Shown here: piece after piece, positions 12,468 to 22,499 of the stretch
How the letters are laid out: every line of letters begins with the position of its first letter
Position numbering within the stretch: the stretch's first letter is position 1
Source: Saccoglossus kowalevskii
Lineage: Eukaryota > Hemichordata > Enteropneusta > Harrimaniidae
Reading direction: 5' to 3'
Assembly (NCBI RefSeq): GCF_000003605.2
Contig: NW_003151772.1
Coordinates: 16,244 to 46,177, forward strand
DNA length: 29,934 nt
Made by a program: the position numbers and the translations under genes
Notes under the pieces: model-generated
The model's input: the letters and a program-made list of their open reading frames with translations, nothing else
The model's database searches: none
What the model was told of the DNA's origin: nothing

Positions 12468-12644
12468 TCATGCAAGGGATAGGTCTTCTTTAAAGTTAAC
12501 TGTTGCAATTCTCATATGACTGTGCGTTTTAATGACATGCACACAACCACTTATCGACTGCAAATGATTATTTGTATGTCGCAGTACGTATGTCACTGCT
12601 GGGGATGGTCCTCCTCCATTAGTATTCATCCACACAGCTCCATT
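12468..12644 (-). CDS. Last exon: C-terminal half of UPA domain and stop
   Basis: Begins after a TTCAG acceptor (12646-12645) in phase 0 and gives 58 residues, starting NGAVWMNTNGGG and ending KEDLSLA. The stretch TYVLRHTNN...VHVIKTHSHMRIATVNF fits the last strands of a UNC5-type UPA domain, where UNC5 has a CTFTLER-like strand and ends in ...FSINF. The protein stops within a few residues of the UPA end, close to where the neighbouring plus-strand gene has its intron before the death-domain exon. Confidence 0.7.
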   Translation of the reverse strand, partial: NGAVWMNTNGGGPSPAVTYVLRHTNNHLQSISGCVHVIKTHSHMRIATVNFKEDLSLA

Positions 12645-15600
12645 CTGAATAGTGTGTAAAATGTCCAAAATCATATTATGAATTCACAGTTCCTCTAAAT
12701 CGCGATCTAGAGTGACAAAGCGTGTCTATGACGTAAAACCATTTAAAGCATTAAGATTTAGATCTGCTGTCGCTGCCAATGAAAATTGTGATTTTTACTG
12801 AATTCCATGTGACAAACTACTACACAACAAAACACTGCTGATTTCAGTAACATTGCGTCAACCCCTCTACGTCGCTTTGGCATAACAGACGCACTTCGGC
12901 ACTAGAGTTCGCGATTTATAGAAACGGGGTATTTGTAAACATACAAATCGAATAAATAAAATTGTAGCTGTTTGGCATGTTTTCCTATTTACATATACAT
13001 TCTTATGATACATTTTAGTCACAAAACTGTAGTCTTACCTTCATAGGTTCTCCATCGACTAGTTTCCATCCGGCATGATTTAGGTCACATAGTTCTATTG
13101 AATAATCTCCATCTGTCTTACTCAGTACAACTTTACATTCATCTCTGGATTTATAGCTTCCGATGCTGGTCTCCTTCAATGTCACCATCTGATTACATAA
13201 TGAGAAAATTACATTTTATTTTTTTTACTACTCAGATCTACAGGTCCTTTCAGAGTACATATATCGAAGCCCCAGCTGTTTTATGGGTTGACATGAGAAA
13301 TGCGGCACCACTAGATGGGCAGCACATATGACCAACATCATCCTAATATGGAGAGTAATTATTTCAAGTCAAATATCACATGATTGGCGGTGCGAGCAGT
13401 ATGCAATTAATTATTCGCACTGCTGATTAGGAAGTCGAGATAATCAAACCAACAACCTCAGACCTTGACCAGATATTCGACTTTTGGATAATGCATAAAA
13501 AGCTACACTAAAAATCACATGACACTTTGAAACGCCACACAGGACTGCATCACTCCACTAAATACTACCTGCACTGCACAACACAACATGACGCAGCACC
13601 ATATCACACTTGACTAGATTAGTGTATTAGTGAACAAATATTTATTCGTTATTACGCTAACTAGACTGCACTGAACTAGACTATCACCACATTCATGATC
13701 AGTAAATCACAATACAAAATCATAATTACCTCATTGTCTGCTGGCGTGTCTCTGGATAATCTTGCCCTGATCTTCATAAACTTTTGATTGACTCTAGTTA
13801 TAAATATATTAATAACATACATGCAGGAATCCACACTGCTAACCACACTGTACATCGCTAACTGGTTGATGAATGCTATACAATCGGTGCCTTGAGAGAT
13901 ACACAGTGTCTCTTTTCCTTCACTTGAATCGTGCCAGGCCTTGATTGGTTCATTTCACTCAAGCTCCTCCACAGCTTCAACGGAGCATTGTGTTCACTGT
14001 CAAGGCAATTTTTGAAGGAGAGCAGCACATGTTTCTGGAAACGAAACCCAGTTGGTCCACAGCGAACTATGGGTGTTAGTGCTGTCTCTCCAGGGCGCAT
14101 TCTTGGATACTCACTATCAATGTCAGAAATATATATGTAAAATTGTTGTGTTCCATCATCTTGAGAAAGAGCATCAGGAGGAATAAATAGATTAACGCCT
14201 GNNNNNNNNNNNNNNNNNNNNNNNNNNNNNNNNNNNNNNNNNNNNNNNNNNNNNNNNNNNNNNNNNNNNNNNNNNNNNNNNNNNNNNNNNNNNNNNNNNN
14301 NNNNNNNNNNNNNNNNNNNNNNNNNNNNNNNNNNNNNNNNNNNNNNNNNNNNNNNNNNNNNNNNNNNNNNNNNNNNNNNNNNNNNNNNNNNNNNNNNNNN
14401 NNNNNNNNNNNNNNNNNNNNNNNNNNNNNNNNNNNNNNNNNNNNNNNNNNNNNNNNNNNNNNNTGCTTTGTGCAGGTGACATTAGCAGTATAGGTTGGTC
14501 AGAGACAGAAGTTCCCTCAACATCAGATGTACTTATTTCACTATTGCCCTCTTTATCTATTGAATCGTGTATTCCCCTTCGTGGGCGTGTGTGTTTTCGT
14601 CTGCATTCTGGCGTTCTGATTACATCAGATATAACTCGAGTGGAAGGCTCTTCTGATGCATCATTACAGGCAAACTCTTGTGAAGACATCTGTCCTACAT
14701 CTCGTAATCTTTGGTATTTAGTTGTTAATCGATCGGTAATACAATTAACAAGCTTGTGAAACATTAGACCTATCATTATGATCAAGGGCACGAGAGCCAA
14801 TAAAATTTGACCCACTTCGATAATGTTCAGAATGTTAGTACCAGCAATACATTCTGATTCACCATAAGAATAGCAGAAGGCATCAACTACATTCAAAAGT
14901 CCAACTGCAACCAGAATAATGAAAGTGATTGATTGATACCATTGGAGTTTGTTACTGTTATACGGTATGCAGTAAGCATGGAGGAACAAGAGTCCAGCAC
15001 AAATGCTTACTAATATCAGAGTCCGGATGAATTCATTATGAAGAAAGATGTGACAGATGACAAGAATAAGTCTCACTGCCAGCATTACAGTTTCCCAGTG
15101 ACGAGTTACAAATGATCTTGGTGAGTAGTTTGATTGCAGAACAAAGAGCACACTAGATGCATTCAGTTGGTTGGTTGGTTGGTTGACTGTATGTATCTAC
15201 ACCTGTTATATCAACCATCTCAGTGTAAGAGTTGTCTTCAGAATCAGATTCGTTCATAGAATTAGGGTCTCTCTTCTTTTTATTACAACATCTGGATATT
15301 AGAGCATATATGCTGTATGGCAGTGGTAACATGCACATGACAGCAAAGAATTTAAACCCAAATTTCTCTTCCTTTATTTTCCACTGTGTCATTACAGGTA
15401 CAGCAATGAATGGAACAGTGAATATAAATGCAAAGATAACCGCAGAATACCACCATGGTCCTAAACAGCGTAGATTTCCGGAATAATACATTCGCAATTG
15501 ACTATTGATATTGACACAATCAAGCAACATAAATGTAACTCTTAGTATAGAGATATAACCCAGAATTATAGTGAGCGTAAATGCCCCAGCTATTCCGCTC

Positions 15601-18600
15601 TTTATATTCACACACTTGTTCCCATTTGAAGACTTCTTCTTCAACAATAGTTCCACACAAGTGAATATGAAATACAGGATGAGCTGTGCTGCAATAATTG
15701 GTAATAATACACATAGTTCCATGAATAATGTTTTGTCGATATAATTATCAAGAAACATCAGGCATGTGTCTTTGAAATCTGGAGATATTTTGAAACTGAA
15801 AAGATTTATAATGAATGATATATATTGTAATGCGGTGTATTTTATGTGTCTTGGGCTAGCAATAAGTGCAACGATTTGGTAGAAGATAAACAGAATCTTG
15901 ATGAAGCTAATAAGGTAAATATGATCTCCTGTCTTTTCTATGGTGCTGATATCACATGATTTGTTACTGTTTCTTGATGATGAGGAATCCTGTATGCTAC
16001 ACTCTCGATTGACTGTGTTCGAATCTAACATTTCTTCTGTTTCTTCAAATTCATTATTCACGTTTTTATTTCTCACCTTTTTATGACACATTCTATTTTT
16101 CAATATCCATTGTATATTGCATTTTACCTTCCATCTACATAAAATATAGAAGGCTACAGAAAACATGCATATAACAGCTACCAACAAGAACCAGAAGACA
16201 CTCGTGTTTTGCTCACAATTTTCAGTTGCAATGCATTCTGGGTCAACAATAGACTGGCTGAAACCATCCATGCAAGTTCCACACAGGATACCATTGCGAT
16301 GGCCGTTGCATGTCTGATAGCTATCACATGTATAACCTCGATTTCCATGACAGCAGTATCCAGGTGGACAAAGAATAAAGTCGAGTGTACTGTCATGTTG
16401 GTAGCCCCAGAAATTCGATTTTGCTTTCACAGCGGACGATGAGCAGTCTCCTCCAGGAGGACAATTGATGCAGTCAATTTCATTTGGATTTGATCCATTG
16501 CTGTAGCCTTGTTGTAGACTGTACTTGCCTGATTCACATGGCTGACACGTATAGATAAGGCTGTATTGATTTACATTAAATTGATCTGTCAATCTTATGT
16601 TGTATCCATGGTTACATACCACAGATGACGATGTATCCAGGGAGTAGTTAAATCTGAGCCGTGTTCAAGACGTTCACTTCATGTTGATTTGTTAACGCAC
16701 TGAAAACCGTGTTTACAGCTGTAAAACTCCCTTTAAAAACACTGTACACTAATTCGCCGCGACTCGCTAAAGTCTTTGTTGTTGTCAGGATGCATCTATC
16801 CAATCTCACCTCACCTTCTGCTGAATCCATGTAAATTGAACCACCAAGGAATGCAGCAGAGTTGTCTGAAAATGTACAGGATAAAATGTCCACTTTACCG
16901 CCATAGATATATATCCCTCCACCGAACGCACTTGGTCCAGATGCTTGATTTTCTGAGAATATCACGTTTTTGAATTGAAGAGTCGAGTTAGCAGACTCAA
17001 ACTGGGATAACACAGCGCCGCCATGAGAAGTTGCGATGTTTGCCACAAAATGAGTGTTCTCAAAATAAAACTGTATTGTCTTAGATTTAGTTGCATCCTT
17101 ACATATTGAGTATTTTCTGAGAGTGTTCGTATCGACATAGTTTGAAGGACTGTAGCTGGGGTCAGTCATCTCCCCAAATGAACTGTCGTTGAGGAATTTT
17201 AGTTCTTTATCGGATAATTCGCATTGTGCCTCATTTCCATTGTCTGTCTCTATGATACTAACACCTGCACCTCTTTTATATTTATTGTCCAAGAATAAGA
17301 TGTCTCTAAATATACCCGTAATATTTAATATTTTATCAATTTTGATATTCAGTGCACCTCCTGTATTGTGGCTGAATTCAGAGTTCATGATCGAAAGTTC
17401 AACAGAATCAATTGTCTGGTTTTTCTCATTAAGATGGATGTACAAACCCCCTTCATTATTTATGAATTTAGAATCAGAAATTATCACTTTGTATTTCATA
17501 TTACCCAGTGCTAACTTCTGAGAGTAACGAAAAGCGTAATTGGTATGTCTTCTATTCCGCATTCCTGTTGAGTTTTGTAAATTACAACGATGGACAACAA
17601 CCGATGTATCTTCCGTATTTATAGCGCCACCAACGTCGATGTTTTTTGAAAACCCGCCAGTGATGTGTAATCCAATCAAACTTACTTGCATTGGATTACG
17701 GGAGCGTCTCGTTTGTTTTGTACCATCAATGTCAATTACAGTGCACTTAGATCTTCCATCAATCGCCGCTGTTCCATTCACCCCCACAATATGAACAGAG
17801 TTTCGTATTTTTATTCCAGTATATTCATTGGTTTCTAGATCTCGTTCACACTCGTAATACGGTGACTGTTCCGTGTTTGTTCCATCCACGTGTATTATAG
17901 CACCATATTCTGCAAGTTGTACAGCGTGGTTAATTGTTTTGCACGGTGTTTGCAATGAACAACTCGTAGAGGTATCACTTCCTCTCACATTGGAAACATA
18001 CAACATTGTAGGGTTACTTTCAGGGCACCCTGTAAGCATATAATAACGAACAGCGATTCATAAAAATTGCAAACAGAAAAAAAAACATGATATAACAATT
18101 TCATGAGAGCACTAATATTCATTCGCTGTCATGTTCATTATTTTATTTGGATAAATGAAAATTAATATAAGTTGAATGTTGTGGAATTTAAATGTGAACA
18201 ATTGTCATAATGTGAATCAACGAGCCTTTTTTGTCACTATGTTTGAATTAACTTTTGATCCGATAAAGCTGGCAACTTAACGTCTACCCCCAACCATATA
18301 CAACCGAACAAAGGTGTGGATATAAGCCGTTGGTGGTGATGGGGGGAGGGTGTTGTCTGAGTCAATGTTAGTTCATAAAGAAATTCGTACAGACATTGAC
18401 TTTCGACATTAATTATTAAACTGCGTAACAAAAAGTCGTACATAGGAATTCATTGCAAGACATATGTGCTAAAGTTATGTTTTGTTGGTAATTAATTTGT
18501 CGTCCTAACTATACTTTACATTGTTTTCTGTCCTCTACTGTACGGAGTCACGATAGAATAACATTTCTTTATGACGAAATTATATTGTTTATATTTTTTT

Positions 18601-20021
18601 CATTTTCATTTTTTTTAATAAAGACAATAATCAAACACGTTTAAACGAGTTGGTGAGTAAGTGACACACGTTTATGATGGAAAATATTATTTATTTTAAT
18701 TGTTAATATGTTATTTTCTATTTATAATAAAAAGCTTCAGTGAAATCAGTCAAATAATAAATAAAGACAATAGTATGACGTATCACATATGTAGGTCAAC
18801 GTCAGATTCAGATTTGACATTACGAAAATGACCAGAAATAAAAAGTCACTGTACACAATGACAAAAAAAACATCCTCATCTAATTGAACTCAGGCAAAAA
18901 ATAAATACTGGCCTTATGAACATCATAAAATGTCTGACTGAATATAGTAATTATCAAGCACTGGCACCCCAGTTCTCTGTCATTTTTCCTGCGAAAACTC
19001 ATTATTGGAACGACACTATATCACTACATAAAGGCCGTCATGTTTTGGTACACACTTTAACTGCTTAGGTTTACTTCAAAATTAAGTTTGTGTAGTTTTC
19101 TCGACTTTAGCTATTTTCACCTGCTCGTCGACCAGCGTTCTACAGCAGCTTGCGCAGAGCCCATAGAAATACATGGTACAGCGGTGCGCGTCTTAGCAAC
19201 GTGGAACGTTCTGTTACGTTAAACCATGGAAGTACCTTCCATGGTTAAACCATGGAACTATAGTTCCATGGTTAAACCTATCATCCGCCACTGAATAGCG
19301 CCATCATTCGACGAGTTTTGTGATTTCATAATTTACGTTCATGCGAGGTCATGCGGGTATACCAAATATAACAGGTATTCTACGACACAATATGCACACT
19401 ATAAACGGAATTTACACAACTGATTACTATAGCAATACAGCCACATCGCATCAACGATGAATCTATCTTATCCAATCATGGCAAGCCAATCGAACGCTTT
19501 ACGGATTTAAGATACGCTGGCTGACATTGCAGTGTATTACTCGAATGCAACGTGTATGTGTGTACCACGATCTACATGCGTCATTCGTCAACAAGTTTAA
19601 ATTAATTTTATTATTCGAAAATCATAAACTTGCATTTAATTCTATTCTATTCAGTTATGAATCATGGGTAAATTCCACACTCCATATGTTGAATCACATC
19701 GTGAAGCCAATTCACGGCTGATAGTGTCGAGATGCCGCTAGCGCTTTGGTGAACATTGAAATCGATGCAAAATGGAACAAAAAACATCACCATCGTGTAA
19801 TTTATTCATGCTGTGAATGTTAACTTTAGGTTATGACACAGCGAAGTACATGTAGACACATTTATTATTTCGCAACTCAGCAAATTTAGGTCAAGGTTTT
19901 TTTTTTAAATTATTATTCACCAGAACGTCGCAAAGATAAAAGGGTATACGATTAACTCACCTCGAGATTGAAATAAAATAAGCACCACCAACCAAATTAA
20001 ACATGAACATCGAGATTTCAT
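12468..20021 (-). CDS. Beta-helix / Cys-rich / multi-pass membrane protein with intracellular ZU5-UPA; three frame breaks and a gap
   Basis: Whole-gene model. Exons on the minus strand: 20021-19961 (signal peptide), 18029-13730 (ectodomain, membrane region, tail, ZU5, start of UPA), 13188-13039 and 12644-12468 (rest of UPA, stop). Splice sites are GT-AG; the first intron is phase 1 and the last two are phase 0, and all join in frame. Domain order: signal peptide, right-handed beta-helix, cysteine-rich module, about ten TM segments, acidic/Ser-rich tail, gap, ZU5, UPA. The reading frame shifts near 16650-16665, near 15153-15186 and near 13890, so no intact product is encoded as assembled. Function unknown; a cell-surface receptor or sensor signalling through ZU5-UPA is the natural inference. 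Joining the ZU5 part to the membrane part crosses the N gap. It rests on strand, order, lack of a stop before the gap and lack of a start after it. It could instead be two adjacent genes. Confidence 0.65.
13039..13188 (-). CDS. Internal exon: central part of UPA domain
   Basis: A 50-codon exon with acceptor TAATCAG (to 13189) and donor GTAAGA (from 13038), phase 0 at both ends. It starts MVTLKETSIGSY, which lines up with the UNC5 UPA stretch VVQLEKQLGGQL, and continues VVLSKTDGDYSIELCDL, matching the strand pair before the W-K-S segment. It corresponds in position and phase to the 46-codon exon 24050-24187 of the divergent gene. Confidence 0.75.
13730..14201 (-). CDS. ZU5 domain and start of UPA, with one frame break
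   Basis: Begins inside the ZU5 domain at the gap edge with GVNLFIPPDALSQDDG and continues ALTPIVRCGPTGFRFQKHVLL, the core ZU5 signature. It then runs to a cysteine pair and QLAMYSVVS, which aligns with UNC5 ...C-(6)-C...EQLGRFALVG. UPA starts at about YVINIFITRVNQKF. The exon ends GAG|GTAATT (13730). The open frame from the left part hits TAG just after CVSLKAPIV, while the conserved continuation is in another frame: one base is missing or two are extra near 13889-13893. The His-Phe of self-cleaving ZU5 proteins is absent. Confidence 0.75.
14202..14463. other. Assembly gap (262 N)
   Basis: A continuous run of N inside the coding region of the minus-strand gene, between the cytoplasmic tail after the last TM segment and the middle of the ZU5 domain. 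It should hide the first part of ZU5 and possibly an intron. Because its length may be an estimate, reading frame across it cannot be judged. Confidence 1.
14464..15152 (-). CDS. C-terminal membrane segments and cytoplasmic tail
   Basis: Continuation of the membrane protein in a shifted frame. It begins VLFVLQSNYSPRSF, then HWETVMLAVRLILVICHIF and four hydrophobic stretches separated by short loops (HAYCIPYNSNKLQW, CYSYGESECIAG). The pattern WE-x(8)-R followed by closely packed helices is usual for the C-terminal membrane block of beta-helix/Cys-rich multi-pass proteins in invertebrates. The tail after FHKLVNCITDRL is hydrophilic, with basic TRPRRG and Ser/Glu-rich segments, and runs into the gap without a stop. 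The GTG at 15151 is not a real start; the segment belongs to the open frame upstream. Confidence 0.75.
15153..16664 (-). CDS. Cysteine-rich module and first membrane helices
   Basis: After the beta-helix comes a cysteine-rich module of GCC2/GCC3- or TNFR-like spacing: CQPCESGKYSL, CINCPPGGDC, NFWGYQ, CPPGYCCHG, and GILCGTCMDGFS. It is followed by about six hydrophobic helices beginning with VFWFLLVAVICMFSVAFYIL. A Ser/Asn-rich loop lies between the first and second helices. The frame is open from just downstream of a TGA at 16667-16665 and ends at TAG 15155-15153, directly after a CCAA repeat that makes the artificial ending QPTNQPTECI. The family's next conserved block resumes in the +1 frame a few bases later. 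The GTG at 16622 is not a genuine start. Confidence 0.8.
   Translation of the reverse strand, partial: TRLRFNYSLDTSSSVVCNHGYNIRLTDQFNVNQYSLIYTCQPCESGKYSLQQGYSNGSNPNEIDCINCPPGGDCSSSAVKAKSNFWGYQHDSTLDFILCPPGYCCHGNRGYTCDSYQTCNGHRNGILCGTCMDGFSQSIVDPECIATENCEQNTSVFWFLLVAVICMFSVAFYILCRWKVKCNIQWILKNRMCHKKVRNKNVNNEFEETEEMLDSNTVNRECSIQDSSSSRNSNKSCDISTIEKTGDHIYLISFIKILFIFYQIVALIASPRHIKYTALQYISFIINLFSFKISPDFKDTCLMFLDNYIDKTLFMELCVLLPIIAAQLILYFIFTCVELLLKKKSSNGNKCVNIKSGIAGAFTLTIILGYISILRVTFMLLDCVNINSQLRMYYSGNLRCLGPWWYSAVIFAFIFTVPFIAVPVMTQWKIKEEKFGFKFFAVMCMLPLPYSIYALISRCCNKKKRDPNSMNESDSEDNSYTEMVDITGVDTYSQPTNQPTECI
15166..15185. repeat. Tetranucleotide repeat (TTGG/CCAA) at a coding frame break
   Basis: Four full TTGG units plus flanking partial units on the plus strand, read as CCAA on the coding strand. 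It sits exactly where the open frame ends and the downstream frame must take over. Losing one four-base unit would keep the reading frame open across the junction. Confidence 0.9.
16648..18029 (-). CDS. Right-handed beta-helix (pectin-lyase-like) ectodomain
   Basis: About 460 residues following the TTACAG acceptor (18031-18030). It opens CPESNPTMLYVSNVRGSD and SCSLQTPCKTINHAVQLA, the usual start of extracellular parallel beta-helix proteins. It then shows repeated turns of the type GGAINTED, NTGGALNI, HGGAVLSQF, FGGGIYIYGG and GGSIYMDSA, each next to Asn/Ser-rich strands. Several N-glycosylation sequons (for example NGT, NST, NIT, NDS) fit a secreted or extracellular domain. The ATG at 18039 lies in the intron, so it is not the start. 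The frame ends at TAA 16650-16648 (...VNVLNTAQI), while the natural continuation LRFNYSLDTSSSVVC is in the next frame. Confidence 0.85.
18030..19960 (-). other. Intron 1 of the minus-strand membrane-protein gene
   Basis: Bounded by GTGAGT (19960 downward) and TTACAG (ending 18030). It splits a glycine codon (phase 1), and the two sides match exactly. It contains the palindrome cluster at 19222-19273 and otherwise AT-rich sequence with only short ORFs. Confidence 0.65.
19222..19273. repeat. Cluster of overlapping palindromes around four CCATGG cores
   Basis: AACCATGGAAG / TAC / CTTCCATGGTT (19222-19246) is followed directly by the perfect 26-bp palindrome at 19248-19273, whose half is AACCATGGAACTA. 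The inner arms also pair with each other (TTCCATGGTT-A-AACCATGGAA). Thus four copies of ACCATGG or its complement alternate in about 50 bp and can form alternative hairpins or cruciforms. It lies in intron 1 of the minus-strand gene. Confidence 0.95.
19961..20021 (-). CDS. Signal-peptide exon of the membrane-protein gene
   Basis: A short first coding exon not covered by any long ORF. ATG (20021-20019) opens MKSRCSC followed by the hydrophobic LIWLVVLILF and QSR, a textbook n- and h-region. It ends CGAG|GTGAGT with one base of a split codon, which matches the phase of the acceptor before the beta-helix exon (G + GG). No other exon with these properties was found in the 4.9 kb upstream of the beta-helix exon. 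Exon choice is inference from signal, donor and phase. Confidence 0.7.
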
Positions 20022-22499
20022 ACTTATTAAATAGTTAGGATAGACCGTGTCGAACAAAAGACTTGAATATTTGACAGCGACAGTAACGTCTATAACTAAA
20101 ACAACCCCTTCTTACCCCGCGTGTTGAAACAATCGGGAAATTCCCTACTTGGGCGAATCTACGTGATGTGGGGGAGGAAGGGGTATTCAAAGGGAACGAT
20201 CACAAAATAATCTAGAGATATTAGGCACTGTTTTATATTATGTGACACTTTTTGATTGATTTAATCATTTCTGAAAACCGATCAGACATGACAAGCCACT
20301 ACAACGCACATGTCAACATATTTCACCCGTACCGTTGAGGGATGTCTTCGTTGTTGACCGTACATTGGCCTATATTATGCTCGAACATTGTCAAAGTTGA
20401 CCGTATGAAATGAAAGGGGGAATCCCCACTACTAAACCAGTATTCGCCGGTCGTCACCAGATCGTTTTCAACGAGTTTAGAATAAAGTAGTATAAGGACA
20501 TTTCGCAACATTTATTTGTATTGAAATTGGCATTCCGCCTCACAATATTTTATGACATTTTATACGCAATTTTGTCTCGAAATGCACTACTGAATGCTTC
20601 TTTTTTTACATGTCTGGCATTACATAAAAGGCAGGCTACACAGAATGCAATGCAACGTATGCAACCGAAGCCGTATATGGAATGAACAGAATTATATCAA
20701 ACTGTTGCTTTATGAATAAGAAATTACAATTTAACTGCATGTTGATCAGGGGTTAGAACCGATGAACAAAAAATGATGAAACTTATCATTTTATGGCATA
20801 TCATTCTGTGATTTCTAAAATCGACAAATAGTGACATATTGTTACTTTTCAAACTACATTGAAAAAAGTATTTAATACGAAAATAATTGCTCGGTAATGT
20901 AACAATCAAAAATACATCACTTTGTGAATATTTCATGGACAAACCTAACCACAAACAAAGGTAATGGGATGAGTAATGGTTTTCTGCAATCGACACGATA
21001 GTTTCAGTAATCAACGTAATCTCATCAGTCGAATAATCAATAGTCGGACAAAGTCTATCCTCGGTATTGCATGAGCAACAACCCGTTTGCGACGCGGGCC
21101 GATGACACATGTCTCACACTCTGTCAATATGTGCATATCTAATTGTTTATACTCATTTGCAACCATGTCATGACGTCAAACACAGAATAAAAAGTTCTCG
21201 AACCTAACCAAAGATTCCTGGTCCAACAGCATACACAATTAACGTCAAACGCTGTTTCTACCAAATTATGAATATCGCTATAATCCTCGCCAAAAACGTT
21301 TTATGGAAAATGAAACAATACCTATGACCAGCTTCGACTGATGAATTTCAAATGTCAACAGAACGATCAGCAAGTATAAATGCCAGCATACGATCGACAT
21401 AGCTCGTTGTTCAAGTGTACCCGAGAGTATTCAAAATGATTCAAGGCGAGGAATCAGATTAATCGTAGGCAATTTCTTTTGTTTAGAACAATGTATGACA
21501 TCATATATGGCGCACATACATTGTAACATTTCACGTGACGAAAGTCATATGATTCGGTATAATTAGTAGCGACTCGCCTTACGGGGAATACCATATAATT
21601 CCTTTTAAATAATAACGAGGACACAATAGTTTATGCTGAAGAAGTGACATCTAACCAATTTATCTTTTCTTGGTGAGTATCTTCTAACGAATTACGTCAT
21701 ATTGTTAATTATTGAATTCAGATCGGACGTTTAATATTTTTCTGTGGAAGATTGTTGTTCGATTCCTTGAAGTATACTATTTATGTGTATCAGTTGTCAA
21801 CAAATGGAACTGGCATTTTGCCATGTACATGATTCGATCTGTCACGGGACCTAGTCATGACTACGTCATAACCTCAGTGTGCTATGGTGTCCTGCGACAT
21901 TAACTGGTACAATCTGTTTTACTCTGAGCGGCAGCCACACGTATTTGTTCATAGGCCTATTGTATTTGACATGTATCATTTAAATGTTAATATGATGCTA
22001 ACAAGTATGTATGGTTTCTTGAAAAACGCTGATAGAAAACTGTAACGCTCGAGGCATTAATATTTGGAAGAATTGCATAGTTTGGAAAACTGCCAGCTCA
22101 CATACGTGGTCAGAGATTGAGGTAACTCGGTTTCACAAAGATATATCTGTCGAGTAGAACAAGTGGTTGAAACCGCATATGGGAATTCCCCATCATATTG
22201 CATTATGGGTATTATTGGTGCAATGGATGAATCACAACTATTTTTGTTGGCTGTCTGTAAACCCGCTTTTAGACGATTTTATTTGTTGTGAGGTGTGAGA
22301 AGCCAAAGTACAATCGTGAATCCCAAATATTGTCCAACAAATTCTAGAACCATATACTAATGCATATGTACTGTGCTATTCGTAGTTATAGCCTTGCTCA
22401 ACAATTTTGGTATTGACTAAAAAAATATGCAAATGAGATAAATAGTCCCGCTGACAACCTAGAACTATAGCTCTTAGCTAATTGCGGTCAGATTGGTTA

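Noticed and set aside
16620-16622. GTG as a start codon of a separate membrane protein
   Set aside because: The frame is open further upstream with a sensible continuation of the ectodomain; non-ATG starts are not expected here.
18037-18039. ATG as the start of the beta-helix protein
   Set aside because: It lies in the intron side of a clear TTACAG acceptor; a signal-peptide exon with matching phase exists at 20021-19961.
19283-19293. CAGTGGCGGAT on the minus strand resembling the ends of some hAT-type elements
   Set aside because: No matching inverted end or target-site duplication in the window; too short to call.
20724-21110. 128-codon minus-strand ORF with ATG
   Set aside because: No recognisable domain, no supporting splice or promoter context; length is within chance for several kb of non-coding DNA. 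Could be revisited with RNA-seq.
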